A stretch of 64,000 nt of DNA from contig JARYHS010009186.1 in NCBI GenBank assembly GCA_031002005.1, positions 105,932,829 through 105,996,828 of the forward strand. The letters are read 5' to 3'. Of this stretch, positions 23,801-36,800 are shown piece by piece (the stretch's first letter is position 1; each line of letters opens with the position of its first letter). The stretch comes from Vandiemenella viatica (lineage: Eukaryota; Arthropoda; Insecta; Orthoptera; Morabidae). The translations under genes and the position numbers were made by a program. The notes under the pieces were generated by a model. The model had not been told where the DNA came from and made no database searches. It saw only the letters and a list, made by a program, of their open reading frames with translations.

Positions 23801-26800
23801 TCATTATTTGTGTTTCTGTGTGTTCGCGCCCCACATCCATCATCTAAAGGTAAGTGGTGGCTCATTTCCCTATCCTAATTTGATTCCTTTCTGCTACTTA
23901 GCGTCTTTTTTTCATTGTTATCATATTGCCGCCCTGGCTCTCTTCTGTTATGTCCTTTATGTGTAACTATATTTGTGTTCTTTTCTCTTTACTTCCTTCT
24001 TTTCTTTCTCTTCCTTTTTGTTTGTTTTCCCGCTTTATTTTTCACCGTTTCATAGTAAAATACGAATCCAATTACATAAACTTACATCGTATATCAAACC
24101 ATTGTTACTGTCGATGGCATATTGTACTCTCCACGCACCGATACCTACCGTTCCGACAGTGTTTCCATCTTATTACTTCGTAACTTCTACTGATAATCAC
24201 TACATTCATTGAAATTCTACATATATATGTTTTTATATTAGCGTCACATTTCCACTTTAGCAACGGAATTTTCCACGGCGCCTGTGCAATTACCTGAATT
24301 GTTACATACATTTTGAGCGTCCTTTGAATATCTTATTACTGTCCCTTCCAGTTTTTACCGTTCTCGCTTTTATCGGCGTGCATCTTAAAGCTCATGGTTA
24401 ACTATGAACCCACATTTGAAGTCACTTTAATTTCCCCCCCCCCTCTCTTTCCGTGTTTGTTGATCATCTTATTACAATTCAAACCTCATTTCCGACAACA
24501 AACCCTATTTGCATTCTTCTATATAAACATGGGGTGTAAGGGTTTGGGAGAGACTATACTAGTCTTTTCCAACCAAATGTCAACCTCTCCTTCACGTGGT
24601 GCACCCTGTTTACACGGACGAGGCTCTGGCGACTGAAAGATTCCCGGTATAAGGGTCACCCACTGCTTGCCAACGGCCTCCGAAAGGAGGGCGGAAGAGC
24701 GGGGAGCGGTTCAGGGCACCCTCTTGCCCTTGCCCTTGGGGTTGGAAACGGCCCTTAAAGGCGGATGAATCAGAAATGATCAACGGCATGGGGATGCAGA
24801 AGGCAACGGGAAACCACTGCATTAAAGACCCAAAGGGTATCCCGAGGACATGTAATCCTCCCAAATTACATATATCATGATGGCTTCTTCCTGGGTAAAA
24901 TATTCCGGAGGTAAAATAGTCCCCCAATCGGATCTCCGGGTGGGGATTACTCAGGGAGGAGTCATCAGAATGGATAGAAAAATTCTACTAGTCGGAGCGT
25001 GGAATGTTAGAAGTCTGAATAGGGCAGGTAGGTTAGAAAACTTAAAAAGGGAGATGGAACAACTTAAGTTAGATGTTGTTGGGATTAGTGAGATTAAATG
25101 GAAGGACGCACAGGATTTCTGGTCTGGGGAACACAGGATAATTAGCACACAAGCTGTCAATGGAGTCACTGGTGTAGGATTTGTAATGAACAAGAAAGTA
25201 GGGAAACGGGTGAGTTATTATGAACAATTTAGTGACAGGATTATTTTGATGAGGTTAGAAACTAAGCCAGTCCCAACCACATTAGTACAATATATATGCC
25301 AACGTCACAGCAAGATGACGAAGAAATAGAAAAAATATACGCTGAAATTGAAGAATTAATCCAATATGTGAAGGGGGAGGAAAATCTAATAATCATGGGT
25401 GATTGGAATGCAATAGTGGGAGAAGGAAAAGAAGGGAATACTCTAGGAAGTTTTGGTCTAGGAGAAAGAAATGAGCGAGGAAGCAGGTTGTTAGAATTTT
25501 GTGAAAGATATAAGCTGGTAGTGGCGAACACACTGTTTAAGAACCATGCAAGAAGAATATACACCTGGAAACGTCCTGGGGATACAGGCAGATATCAGCT
25601 GGATTATATCATGGTCAAACAGAGATTCAGGAATCAAGTTCTAGACTGTAAAGCGTACCCAGGAGCAGACATAGACTCGGACCATAATTTGATAGTAATG
25701 AAGTGCAGGCTGAAATTCAAGCGAATTAGGAAGCAGCATAATCAGAACAGACTGGCAGTGAATAAACTGAAACAATCTAGCACAAGAGAAAAGTTTGCAG
25801 AAATGGTAGACTTAGGTCTAAGAAGTAACAGTGAAAGGAGCTCAACCGAGGACGAATGGAATGCATTAAAGACCGAAATAATGAAAGCTGGGAAAGAAAC
25901 ATTAGGCTTTAGGGAACAAGCTGCCCGAAAACCTTGGATCACAGAAGAAATTATGGAGCTGATGGATCAGAGGAGAAGGTACAAACATGCTCAGGATGAA
26001 GCAGGAAGAGAGCAGTACAGGCAATTTAGAAATCAAATAAATAGGAAATGCAAAATAGCAAAAGAAAAATGGCTACAAGAAAAATGTGAAGAAGTAGAAA
26101 AGGAAATGGTCGTAGGAAAAGTAGATGTTGCATATAGAAAGATCAAACAGAATTTTGGAGAAATGAAGAAAAGAGGTATGTACATTAAAACTGCTGATGG
26201 GAAACCTCTTTTAAGCTCAGAAGATAGAGCTAACCGATGGAAGGAATACATTGAGAAACTGTATGATGGGGACGACTTGAACAATAGTGTATTGGAAAAG
26301 GATGGCGATGTCGACATTGATGACATAGGAGATCCTGTTTTGAGGACAGAATTTAATAAAGCTCTGAATGACTTGAAAGCAAATAAGGCAGTTGGAATTG
26401 ATGAGATCCCTGCAGAACTTCTTAAATCTCTAGGAGAGGAAGGAATCGAAAGATTATTCAAGCTGATATCAAAAAGTTATGAAACAGGAGAAATTCCAAC
26501 TGATTTTAATAAAAATATCATCTTCACACTTCCAAAGAAAGCACAAGCCGACAAATGTGAGAATTATCGCACCATTAGTCTAACATCACATGCTTCAAAA
26601 TTGCTAACCAGAATAATATACAGAAGGATGGAAAGGGTAGTAGAAGAGATAGTAGGTGAAGATCAGTTTGGGTTTAGGAAAAATCGCGGTACAAGAGAAG
26701 CAATTCTGTCTTTAAGATTAATACTTGAAGAGCGGATCAAGAAAAACAAAGATACTTTTATGGCATTTGTTGATTTAGAAAAAGCTTTTGATAATGTTAG

Positions 26801-27836
26801 GTGGTACAAAATGTTCAAAATTTTAAAGAAGTCAGGTCTAAAGTATCGAGATAGAAGAATACTCTATAAACTATATAAGAATCAAGTGGCTGTAATAAAA
26901 GTAGAGAATCACGAGAGACATGCATCAGTTAAAAAGGGTGTGAGACAAGGCTGTAGTCTGTCCCCGTTAATATTCAACTTGTATGTAGAAGAAGCAATGA
27001 AGAAAGTCAAAGAAAAATTCCCATGTGGCATAAGTTTTCAGGGAGAAAAAAATCAGTATGCTACGATTTGCTGATGACATTCTGTTATTAGCAGAGAGGG
27101 CTGAGGATATTGAGAAGTTATTGAATGGCATGAACAAAATACTGAAGGAAGATTTTGGACTGAATATAAATCAAAGTAAAACAAAAGTGATGAAATGTAG
27201 CAGAAATGATACCAATACTAGCAGATTAAATATAAAAATAGGATCGAATGCAATAGGAGAAGTGAGTGAATTCTGTTACTTGGGAAGCAAAATTACAACC
27301 GATGGCCGAAGCAGGAATGATGTTAAAAGCAGAATAGCACTAGCAAAACGAGCCTTCATGAAAAAGAGAAACCTTTTAGTTTCAAATATTGATCTAGGAA
27401 TTAGAAAGAACTTCTTAAAACTCTATGTGTGGAGCACAGCAATTTACGGTAGCGAAACATGGACTTTAGGAATGCCGGAAAGAAAGAAACTTGAAGCATT
27501 TGAAATGTGGTGCTACAGAAGAATGCTGAAACTTAAGTGGACAGACAAAGTAAGAAATGAACAAGTTTTGGAAATGATTGGTGAGAAAAGAAGTTTATGG
27601 AAGAAGCTTACAGGAAGAAGAGACAGGCTGGTAGGTCATATTTTGAGACATGCTGGATTGGTTAATTTGTTAGTGGAGGGAACAGTCGAAGGTAAGAACT
27701 GTAGAGGTAGACAGAGATTAGAATATATGAAGCAGATAATTGAGGACGTGGGTTGTAAGGGGTATGTAGAAATGAAGAGGTTAGCACAGGATAGGAACGG
27801 ATGGAGGATTGCATCAAACCAGTCTATAGGCTGACG

Positions 27837-27874
<38 letters not shown>

Positions 27875-30800
27875 ATTTCTGGCTTTCAACATGCCTCCAC
27901 TGGCATCACTATATAGGCCACTTGTTGATAAATACATACATAGCTACAGGTACCATGCTTTTCAGCTTGCCAAATTTCAATCACATATCCTTTTTTTAAA
28001 AGCATGTCTGTTCTTCAACATACCTCCAAATGGTCTTACAATCAAACTGCCAATATTTGGTTGTCCTCCACAAACTCACCCTGCCCTACATGGCTTTCGC
28101 TACCAACAGTCTTTGGCCCTTACTCACCTAGTTCTGCAACAATATACCATTCTGGCTAACCAACATTCTGGAAACCTCATATCCCTACACAAAATACTCA
28201 TGTTATCATTCCCACAAGTAATTACAGTTGTGCAGCATATTTTACAGCAAGCAGTTAACTCCAGCAGTATGCATGCCCAGAAAGATTTACTGAAGTTATC
28301 GAAATTGCTGAAGTCCCATCTTGCACTAGGGCAGTTTCTTCCACACCAACCAATGGTCTACCAATCAAAATCACAGCCTCCTCTGATTTCCTCAAAACCG
28401 TCCATTGCCCAGCTCCTCAACATACCTCAACCTTCCCCTTTAAAACCTACACCTCGCGCTCTGCACCAAAGTCCTACTCCCAAGCCTAAACTGTCATTTA
28501 TAAACCTATCCTCATCACCATTATCCGAATCCCAGCTCTCTGTACTCTCCAAAGGACTCACCTTCTCACCCACCCCCACATTTGACCATGCCAAACTAGT
28601 CCGTGACTCTCTGTCGTTCTGCCGTACACTCCGCTGGCGGTATCACTTTGCCAATCATAGCAGTGAACAGGGATATCAGGACAACCTAGAACCAAGTCTA
28701 GAGAAATTCAAACCATCATCCACACATGACCCTCCACCTCTTCCCCAGTACCATCCCCTCCAAATTTTTGAAGATTTCCTTTCCACCAGTTTGGCCTCTC
28801 CCACTTTCCTTAAATCTTTAGCAAACACCGATAATCTTAGCCCAGCTGAAACCCGTGCCAGAAAACAACTCTCCAGCAATTCAGATCTCATTATCCTTCC
28901 AGCTGACAAGGGCTCAACCACTGTAGTCATGAACAGGAATGACTATGTGGCTGGAGCTCTTCGTCAGCTATCAGACACTAAAACCTACTGCTGCCTATCG
29001 GAAGATCCAACTCCTGCTGTCAACAAAAAAATACAAGAATATGTACAGTTTAGTGGACCTCTCCAAGGTCTCACCCCCACAATCCATTTCGCTTCTCACT
29101 CTTCAAAATCCACGTACACCCACCCTTTATCTATTGCCCAAAATCCATAAACCTGGCAATCCAGGACGCCCTATCATTGCAGCCTACGGATCTCCAACTG
29201 AGCGCATCTCTGCCTTGGTTGACCAGTACCTACAGCCCATTGTTAATCAGCTCCCTTCTCATATAAAGGACACCCAGCACTTTCTCTTCCGGCTTTCTAC
29301 CTTACCCACACCTCTTCCTTCCAACTCAATACTGGTTACCATTGACGTCACGTCCTTGTATACAAACATTCCACACTGGCATGGCCTCAGGGCCATGGAA
29401 CACTTTCTGGACCAGCGCCCTCCCAACAGCCTTCCTATGACATCCTTCCTCATCAAATTAGCCCACCTTATCCTTAATAATAACTACTTCTCCTTCGAAG
29501 GCAACATCTATCACCAAACCTGCGGAACTGCCATGGGTACCCGCATGGCCCCCTCTTATGCTAACCTGTTCATGGGCCGGCTGGAACAGACATTTCTGGA
29601 GGAAGTCCCTCTCAAACCCCTCATTTGGCTCCGTTTCATTGATGACATATTTATTATTTGGACGCATGGAAAAAATGAACTGCTAAATTTCGTGAACCAT
29701 CTCAATAACTTTAGCATGCTGAAATTCACTTGGTCCTACTCCCACACCCAGGCCACATTCTTGGATGTGGATTTGTCCCTATCCAATGGCTATCTCAACT
29801 CTTCAGTTCACATCAAACCAACCAATCTTCAACAGTATCTCCATTTCGACAGTTGCCACCCATACCATACCAAACATTCACTCCCCTACAGTGTTGGCAT
29901 TCGAGGTAGTCACATATGCTCTAACCAACAGTCTCTCATGGATTATTCAAACATTATTTCAGAAGCATTAATATCTCGCAACTACCCTCCAGCTTTGGTT
30001 AACAAACAGCTTTCACGTGCTACATCACAACTGAATCAGCCAATCAATCATCCCAGACCCGCAAAAACCAACCACAATCCAGTCTTGGTCACACAGTACT
30101 ACCCAGGCCTCGAATCCATCAACAGAATCCTCCGGCAGGGCTATGATTTCTTACAAACATGCCCTGAAATGAGATCCATTCTTCCTAAAATCCTCCCTGC
30201 CCCTCCTAGAACTTGTTTCAGCAGACCTCCTAACCTCAGCGAACTTCTAGTCCACAAACACAGTCTTCCTCTTCCTAACAGTCAACCCCAAGGCTCTTTC
30301 CCATGTAATAGACCACGCTGCAAGATGTGTGACATACACCATGCTTCCACCACTTTCATCAACCCGGTCACAGGGGAAAGCTTCCCTATCATAGGACACG
30401 CCACCTGTGAAACCAAGCATGTAATATACCAGTTAACATGCAACCACTGCCTGGCTTCATATATAGGTTTGACCACAAATGCACTCTCCATAAGAATGAA
30501 TGGCCACCGTCAGACGGTGTTCACACAGAACCCAAAGCACCCAGTTGCTGACCATGCCATAACCCACGACTTGAATAATTTCAACTCTTGTTACACAGTC
30601 CGTGCTATCAGAGTTCTCCCAAATAGCAGTAGTTTCTCTGAACTCAGAAGGTGGGAACTTTCCTACCAGTACAAACTTGGCACAAGGCAACCACCTGGTC
30701 TCAACTTAAGATAATACCCAGTCATTATTATTAGTAGTACATATGTTTAACCTTTTTTATTCCTCTCCTTTCCATTACCTATATTGAACCACCACTACCT

Positions 30801-33800
30801 GAGGTGATGTTCACTTCATAAATATTATTATTAATATATTTTTTTAATTTGTATAATATTTTATATATATTTTTTTTCAATACATATATAATTCTAATTA
30901 TATTTTGATCTTCCCACCAACCAGAAATTAGTTTGGATATTTATTTTTGCTCGGGTATGAGCTCTGATTCACTGCCCTCTACTTTTCCGATGTTTGAATT
31001 TACCCCCACCATTTTCTCGACCGGCGGTCTTTCTGTGAGGCAATCTCCAGCTGCACCCACCTCCCATAATGTTCTCTTGTTGACGAAGGGTTTTTCCCGA
31101 AAATTTCTTTATTATTTGTGTTTGTGTCTTTTCTGTGTGTTCGCGCCCCACATCCATCATCTAAAGGTAAGTGGTGGCTCATTTCCCTATCCTAATTTGA
31201 TTCCTTTCCGCTACTTAGTGTCTTTTTTTTCATTGTTATTATATATATATATATTTGTTAACTTGCAGTTATTCTAATACACAGGAGCCAATATTCTTTA
31301 GTGAGCTTGCTGACTTTTTCGGTGCTGTCGTCTCCTTTTACTGCTAATGGGCACCCAGTGTGAGAACAATCCCTGTCACATATTTTTTGTAATATTTGAG
31401 TCATTTTACTCATTTAAAAACTTGAATTTGTGATAGCAATCATTACGATACACTTCTTGTAGCAAACCTAGGGTTTCTGTTACAGACTTTCCAAGCTTAA
31501 CAAAAAATGTTACATTGACATTAAACATTTTCCCAAATAGAGAGTAAATACACAATCCAGTTTAAACCATCACTGCAGCTGAACTGGAAGTTGTGTGGCC
31601 ATCATCATGGTGGAAGAAGTGGAGGGTGTATTCAAGCTCAGTGACTCGCCACTGCCACCGCACCTCACCAACATTACTGGCACAACAAGTCTTTTATGAA
31701 ATTGTAGGTTTTTCCAGTGAATCTGAAGCTTAAAAATCTCTTGAGCATGCGGCCGGATCAATTGATTGTGGATGAACAAATTTTGGATGGCGTAACATGC
31801 CATCATCTTCAGGTTTCGTCTGCTGGCCAGCGTGAGGAACGCAGTTCAGGACGCGACTGCTGGTTCGGTCTGGCTGTGTCGGTATTTATACCCTCAAACC
31901 CATCCCCTCCATTCCCGCCATGGCGCTCTGATAGCGGTGGTGGAGGTGATATGCTCCAGCGTGTCAAGCAGTGACCATCAGTCTGTATTCTACATCTGTC
32001 GCGCACTGTGCCTTGGCTCTGGCATTTGCAGAGCCGTTCAGTGCTGGGTTCAAAGCTTGTCTTTGTTGGAACCCATTATCTTTGTTTATGAGGCTTCTCC
32101 GTAGCCGGATCTCAATGGCTTCCTTGAATATACACAGTCCCAAAAGTGAGATGTGTTTCTCAGAACTTGTAACACCGAAGTTGTAGGTTGCACCTCTGCA
32201 TTGAATCCTTTTGTGAATCTAACAGAAAGTTTGAGTTTACAGCTTTTTTGCAGGAAAGTGGAATGTATATTCCAGTTTGTAAGAGTGTGTAGAGTTTTCT
32301 GTTTGTCTAATTTTTAAAATAAGAAAACATAACATATTTCATATGTTTCATTACCTGTTTGTTGGCTATATCTTTCTATGTTTCAATTTTTTTTAAATAA
32401 TCTCGTACTGATTTCACAGTTCTTAATGTTATTGTTTTGCTCTTCAGACTGAGTCAAGCCACCTGAAATTTCTGCAACAGCCCCCTACCAAAAGGACATT
32501 CTCTGAAATTGTAGAGAGATTTAATGCAAACATTCCTTATAGTGGACTGCTGCACTCTGTAACTCAAGATGTAAGTATTTTTAAAATGAGAAAATTTTTT
32601 GCTGCAATACCATAAACAATTGCTAAACTGACGTCCCTACTAGAGGAATTTTAGTAAACACTTCTCAGACAAGAAACCTGTTTAAAAGTAAATTACTAAA
32701 TAGATCATTACAAAAGAATATTTTGAATGTCTTAAGTATTTGGTATTTTATTTACATGAGAATTGAAATGTACGCCATTAATAAGGAAAGGTGATGGAAA
32801 CCATTGTTTGCTACAGATGACAGTTTCACTAATGAGGGATACAAATTAAAAAAAATTGATAGAAGGGATTAAAAAACTGCCAGTGCAGTGAGAAAATAGA
32901 CACTTACAGAAAAATATCTTTGTATTTTGTTATATATTAATGTGATAGTGTTTTTAAAACAAAACATGATAGTCAGAAAAATCTAACATTCTTCATTTTT
33001 TATCATGTAGGATGTACAAATAAACCCAGAAGTTTCACTTAGTGTGTTAAAAAAGTACAACCCTGTACATTGAGAGCTGAAATAAGCCTTGGTTTAAACA
33101 AAGTTATCAATGGGCTAGTCTTATTTTTGGACTTGTAGCTTGCCGGCTTTTGATGTGTTTATTTAATTCAATGTTGTAGTTTTAAATTTTCTAGAAGCAT
33201 TATAAAGTTTCAAAAACCATGCGGTCGCCAGTCAAGATATGCTTGAAAAAAATATTGGAATTTCTACCCTCTCAGAAAAGAAATTTCCAAGTAAAAGGTC
33301 CAAGACTCAAATTCGCTGGGGTTTATTCAATTATTGATACTAAAAGATACCAAGCACTAGCTTCCACATTGTTAATGTTGACCATTATTGATTTTTTTCA
33401 ATCCAAAAATATGTTACAGGTTGCTCTTGAATCATTACTTTTAATTAACACACCAACACTTATTAATCAGAAGTCAAATTTATCTTCATAAACATACACT
33501 GTCGCAGACACTAACAATGAACGATAATCACATTATGCGAATTTCACCAAAAATCCTTTTTGTTTTCCATGTTCAAAACCTAAGTTCTCCCACACTCACA
33601 GTTCTTTAACTTTACCATGATATAAGTCTAATTGTCCATAGCCTCAGATATTCATCAGCACGAACAATGGAACATGCGCACCTTGCCAATGCAGCAAACT
33701 AGATGCTTGTAATGTACTAACTGACTAACTCTGTCACTCACTACTCCCATTTATAGTTTTGCTAAAAATTGTGATGTTTTCCATTGTTTGATAATCAATA

Positions 33801-36800
33801 TGATGATGTGGGATTCTCATGTGACCATCAGTATTTTAATTTTTTGTGCTTGTCAAAAGTCTAAAATCTTTTAATCTCTTCCAAACTTTTACATAGATAG
33901 CCCTGATTATTTTAAAACCTTTTCGTTATTATGACAATCCCAAAATACAGCTTCATTTCCGCTTTATGATTATTCAAAGTTTAAATTTCTCCATGTGGAA
34001 TCATCGTGTTTACTAAACTTCAAAATTTTTACTTAATCAAAAAAATGTTAAAATATTATTCCATCCGCCTTTCCCAGAATCTTTCAAGTTATCCCTGTAC
34101 TGGAACCTCTTAATTGAGAAAATATTATAGATTTATGCCTTCCCTCCCTTCTTCTGTGATATGAAACTGTCATCTATTGCCTTCTTTAAAGCGCTACTAA
34201 CTTTTTAAAGCTTCCCTCCCTGATTAATCAATCTGAACTGGTATTTTAAATTATTGGTGATGACAATCACTATCCCTTCTGCTGGAAAAGCTAAATGAAA
34301 CTTCACTTTATTCTTTTTAATCGTTTCTTTATTATGAAATTCCTTAAATCAAATTAAAATTTACCCTTTCTAACATTTCCATCTCAAAATATGATTACTG
34401 TTGTCTATGATGAGATACTTAATGTGAAACTGTTAGAAAAATCCCTAACTCTTTTTGATCTTAAAGCATATTCTACAACATTTCAATTGATACAAAATCC
34501 TTCAAAACCTGCTAACAATTTCTATAGAACACTGTCCAGTTTATGTCACTTCCTGGATCAAAAGAGCCTGCTATCTCCAACACTTTAAAAGGAACTGCAC
34601 TCTATTCTGTTATAGACTGTTTCACATAGTTTCTTAGGTGAAAACTTGAATGGTTTCCATTTCACACCTGTACGTTGTAACTTAGTTGCAGATATGGAAA
34701 TTTGTTTTTGTTGTAGTTGTTGATATACAAATTGTTCTTTTTTAGGGGCTCTTTGCTGAAAATAAAGAAAAACTGATTAGTGGAGCTTTGCAGTCCTTAG
34801 TGCAAAAAGAAGGAGATCAAAGTACAATTACACCCCAGGAATTGGAAGGGCAATTTCAAGCTCTCCGTCGACTGGTTGCCTCTAAAGTTGGATTTGCGGC
34901 GTTTACTTCAATGCCTGGGTAACTACTTGAACATTTGCTTCTTTTGTTTATGCTCATCTCTCCTTTGTCCCTTTGTACCCTCTTTTTTCCCCAAATTCTC
35001 TCAGTATTTTTCATTCATCTCTCCTTGTATATTTCTCACTTTGTCACCATATTCTGTGAATTCTTTGGAGAAATAGACAAATAATAGGCAACACTGATTA
35101 TGCAGTTATGTAGCCCATCGTAATATATAGAGGGACAAAAAAGTGTCAGATGAGGCAATTGTATGGTGCTAAAGACAGAGATAATTGTAATTAATCTGAA
35201 CAGACTTTAAGCAAGATGGTTAAATGATAAGAATTGCTTTTTCAGCATTCATAGCTAGTAATGCAATTGGAATTTCCCACAATATTTTGGAGAAATTCAC
35301 ATGTACATCAAGGAAGATGGCACTATCCAAAACACAAACGGAAATTATTTTCTATTAGCTAGAAAGCTTGGAGCATTACTTCAGTTGTAAAATAAAGTCA
35401 ACTGGGAAACTAAGATGACTATATAGACAGAATTTGTAACATTTTTATGCCCAGTTTTTCCACTCATGAATCTTTTGTTCTTAATTAATTTCAGTGGCAA
35501 GTTTGCAATGGTAGACTGAAGAGTTCCCAGTATTGACTGTAACTGGAGATAATACTTTATTTGATGGAGTGGTGATTTGTAATTTACAATTTTTTTTATT
35601 GTATTTGTTTGTAAACCTATAATAAAATATCACAAAATTTTATGTTTCATGGTTTGTATATTGCAATATCTTCCGTAACTGAGGAAGAAATCTTTTCAGA
35701 ACACCCCAAATCATAATTTTATGGTTTTATTGTTCTTATCTCAGCAACAATGAATTAAGAAGAAATGCCATGAAAAGAAAGGTAAAATATACTCAGCAAT
35801 CACCAAAGTTGAAGGGAGGAAGCCAAAGCAACAAAAAACACTACACAATCTCAAATACACACACTATTTCAGACTGTCCTTTAAGAAAATAGAACCCTGT
35901 GACAGATCATGTGAGCGACAGTGTTGTCCGGGGGTGCCCGCTTTGCCTCTATCACATAGTTCTATTTTCTTGAAGAAGGGAATTTAAAAATATTATAATT
36001 ATATTTGTGTAGTGCTTTTTATTGCTGTTGTCCTCCTCCCTTTAAATTTTGGCAGTGGTGGTTATATTTTATGTTACTTATAATACAATTTCTAGTTACT
36101 TAGTTGAAATTACTTTTCTGTTTGCATTCCAGTTTTAGAGAAAGTGTTGGTCTGAAGGTAGTAAAAGCACTGAAGAGGGAGGATGAAGGTGTGACACATG
36201 CAGCAATGGACATGATATGTGCTCTCATGCATCCTATGCATGATGATTATGATTTACGTCAAGAACAATTGAACAAGTCATCATTGCTGGCATCGGAGAA
36301 ATTTCTGGAAAGTCTTTTGGAGATGTGGATTAATCATGTGGTATGATTTCTAAAAATTAAATATCAAATTTTTAATTTTATTTATAGTGTAAATATTGAT
36401 TTTGTAATGTAGATAAACTAAGTGATAAGAATGGTTTTCGTTTGTAAAATAAGATTTTTTTTCCATACTTAATTTTATAGGATACACTGCCATGTTTGCT
36501 TTCATGCTTAATATCCTTTATATGATTGGAGGTTATATAAGATGTTGGGTTTCAGGTTTAGAAACCTTCTTATTCAGTAAATAGTACACTGATATAGTGA
36601 ATGCCACTGTTATTTTATTGGTAATTTTAATTGCATTTATGGTAATTGGGTATTGCTTCATGATGATACATTCTGTGTTACTAGGGTGACCAATTCTTGA
36701 TTATAAAGTTTGTGGAGATCTAATTGTGATTACATAAACAATATTTTTAAATAACAAAGGAAATTTACTCATCACTTACCAAAGTTTAAGGCTAAGACGA

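Larger units (their letters stand above)
24531..27876 (+). mobile_element. RTE-type LINE, nearly intact, inserted in the PLE
   Basis: About 3.3 kb. A GC-rich 5' UTR (24531-24970) is followed by one ORF region (24971-27834) with an endonuclease and reverse transcriptase, and a 32-nt poly(A) tail (27842-27873). AAACAT is found before the element (24525-24530) and at the end of the tail (27871-27876), a likely target-site duplication. Only two 1-bp indels break the ORF. Confidence 0.9.
23927..31245 (+). mobile_element. Penelope-like element, near full length, split by an RTE LINE
   Basis: The 5' part runs 23927-24530, the coding part 27877-30714 and the 3' UTR to about 31245, where similarity with the left copy ends (CATTGTTAT). 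An RTE LINE is inserted between ATAAACAT and TTCTGG. With the left partial copy it forms a tandem unit. The single ORF is broken by one frameshift, and the two UTR copies differ at only a few positions, so the insertion is relatively young. Confidence 0.88.

Noticed and set aside
23927..24530. Separate gene or LTR in the PLE 5' region
   Set aside because: No open frame or terminal repeat; position between the left PLE copy and the PLE coding part fits a 5' UTR.
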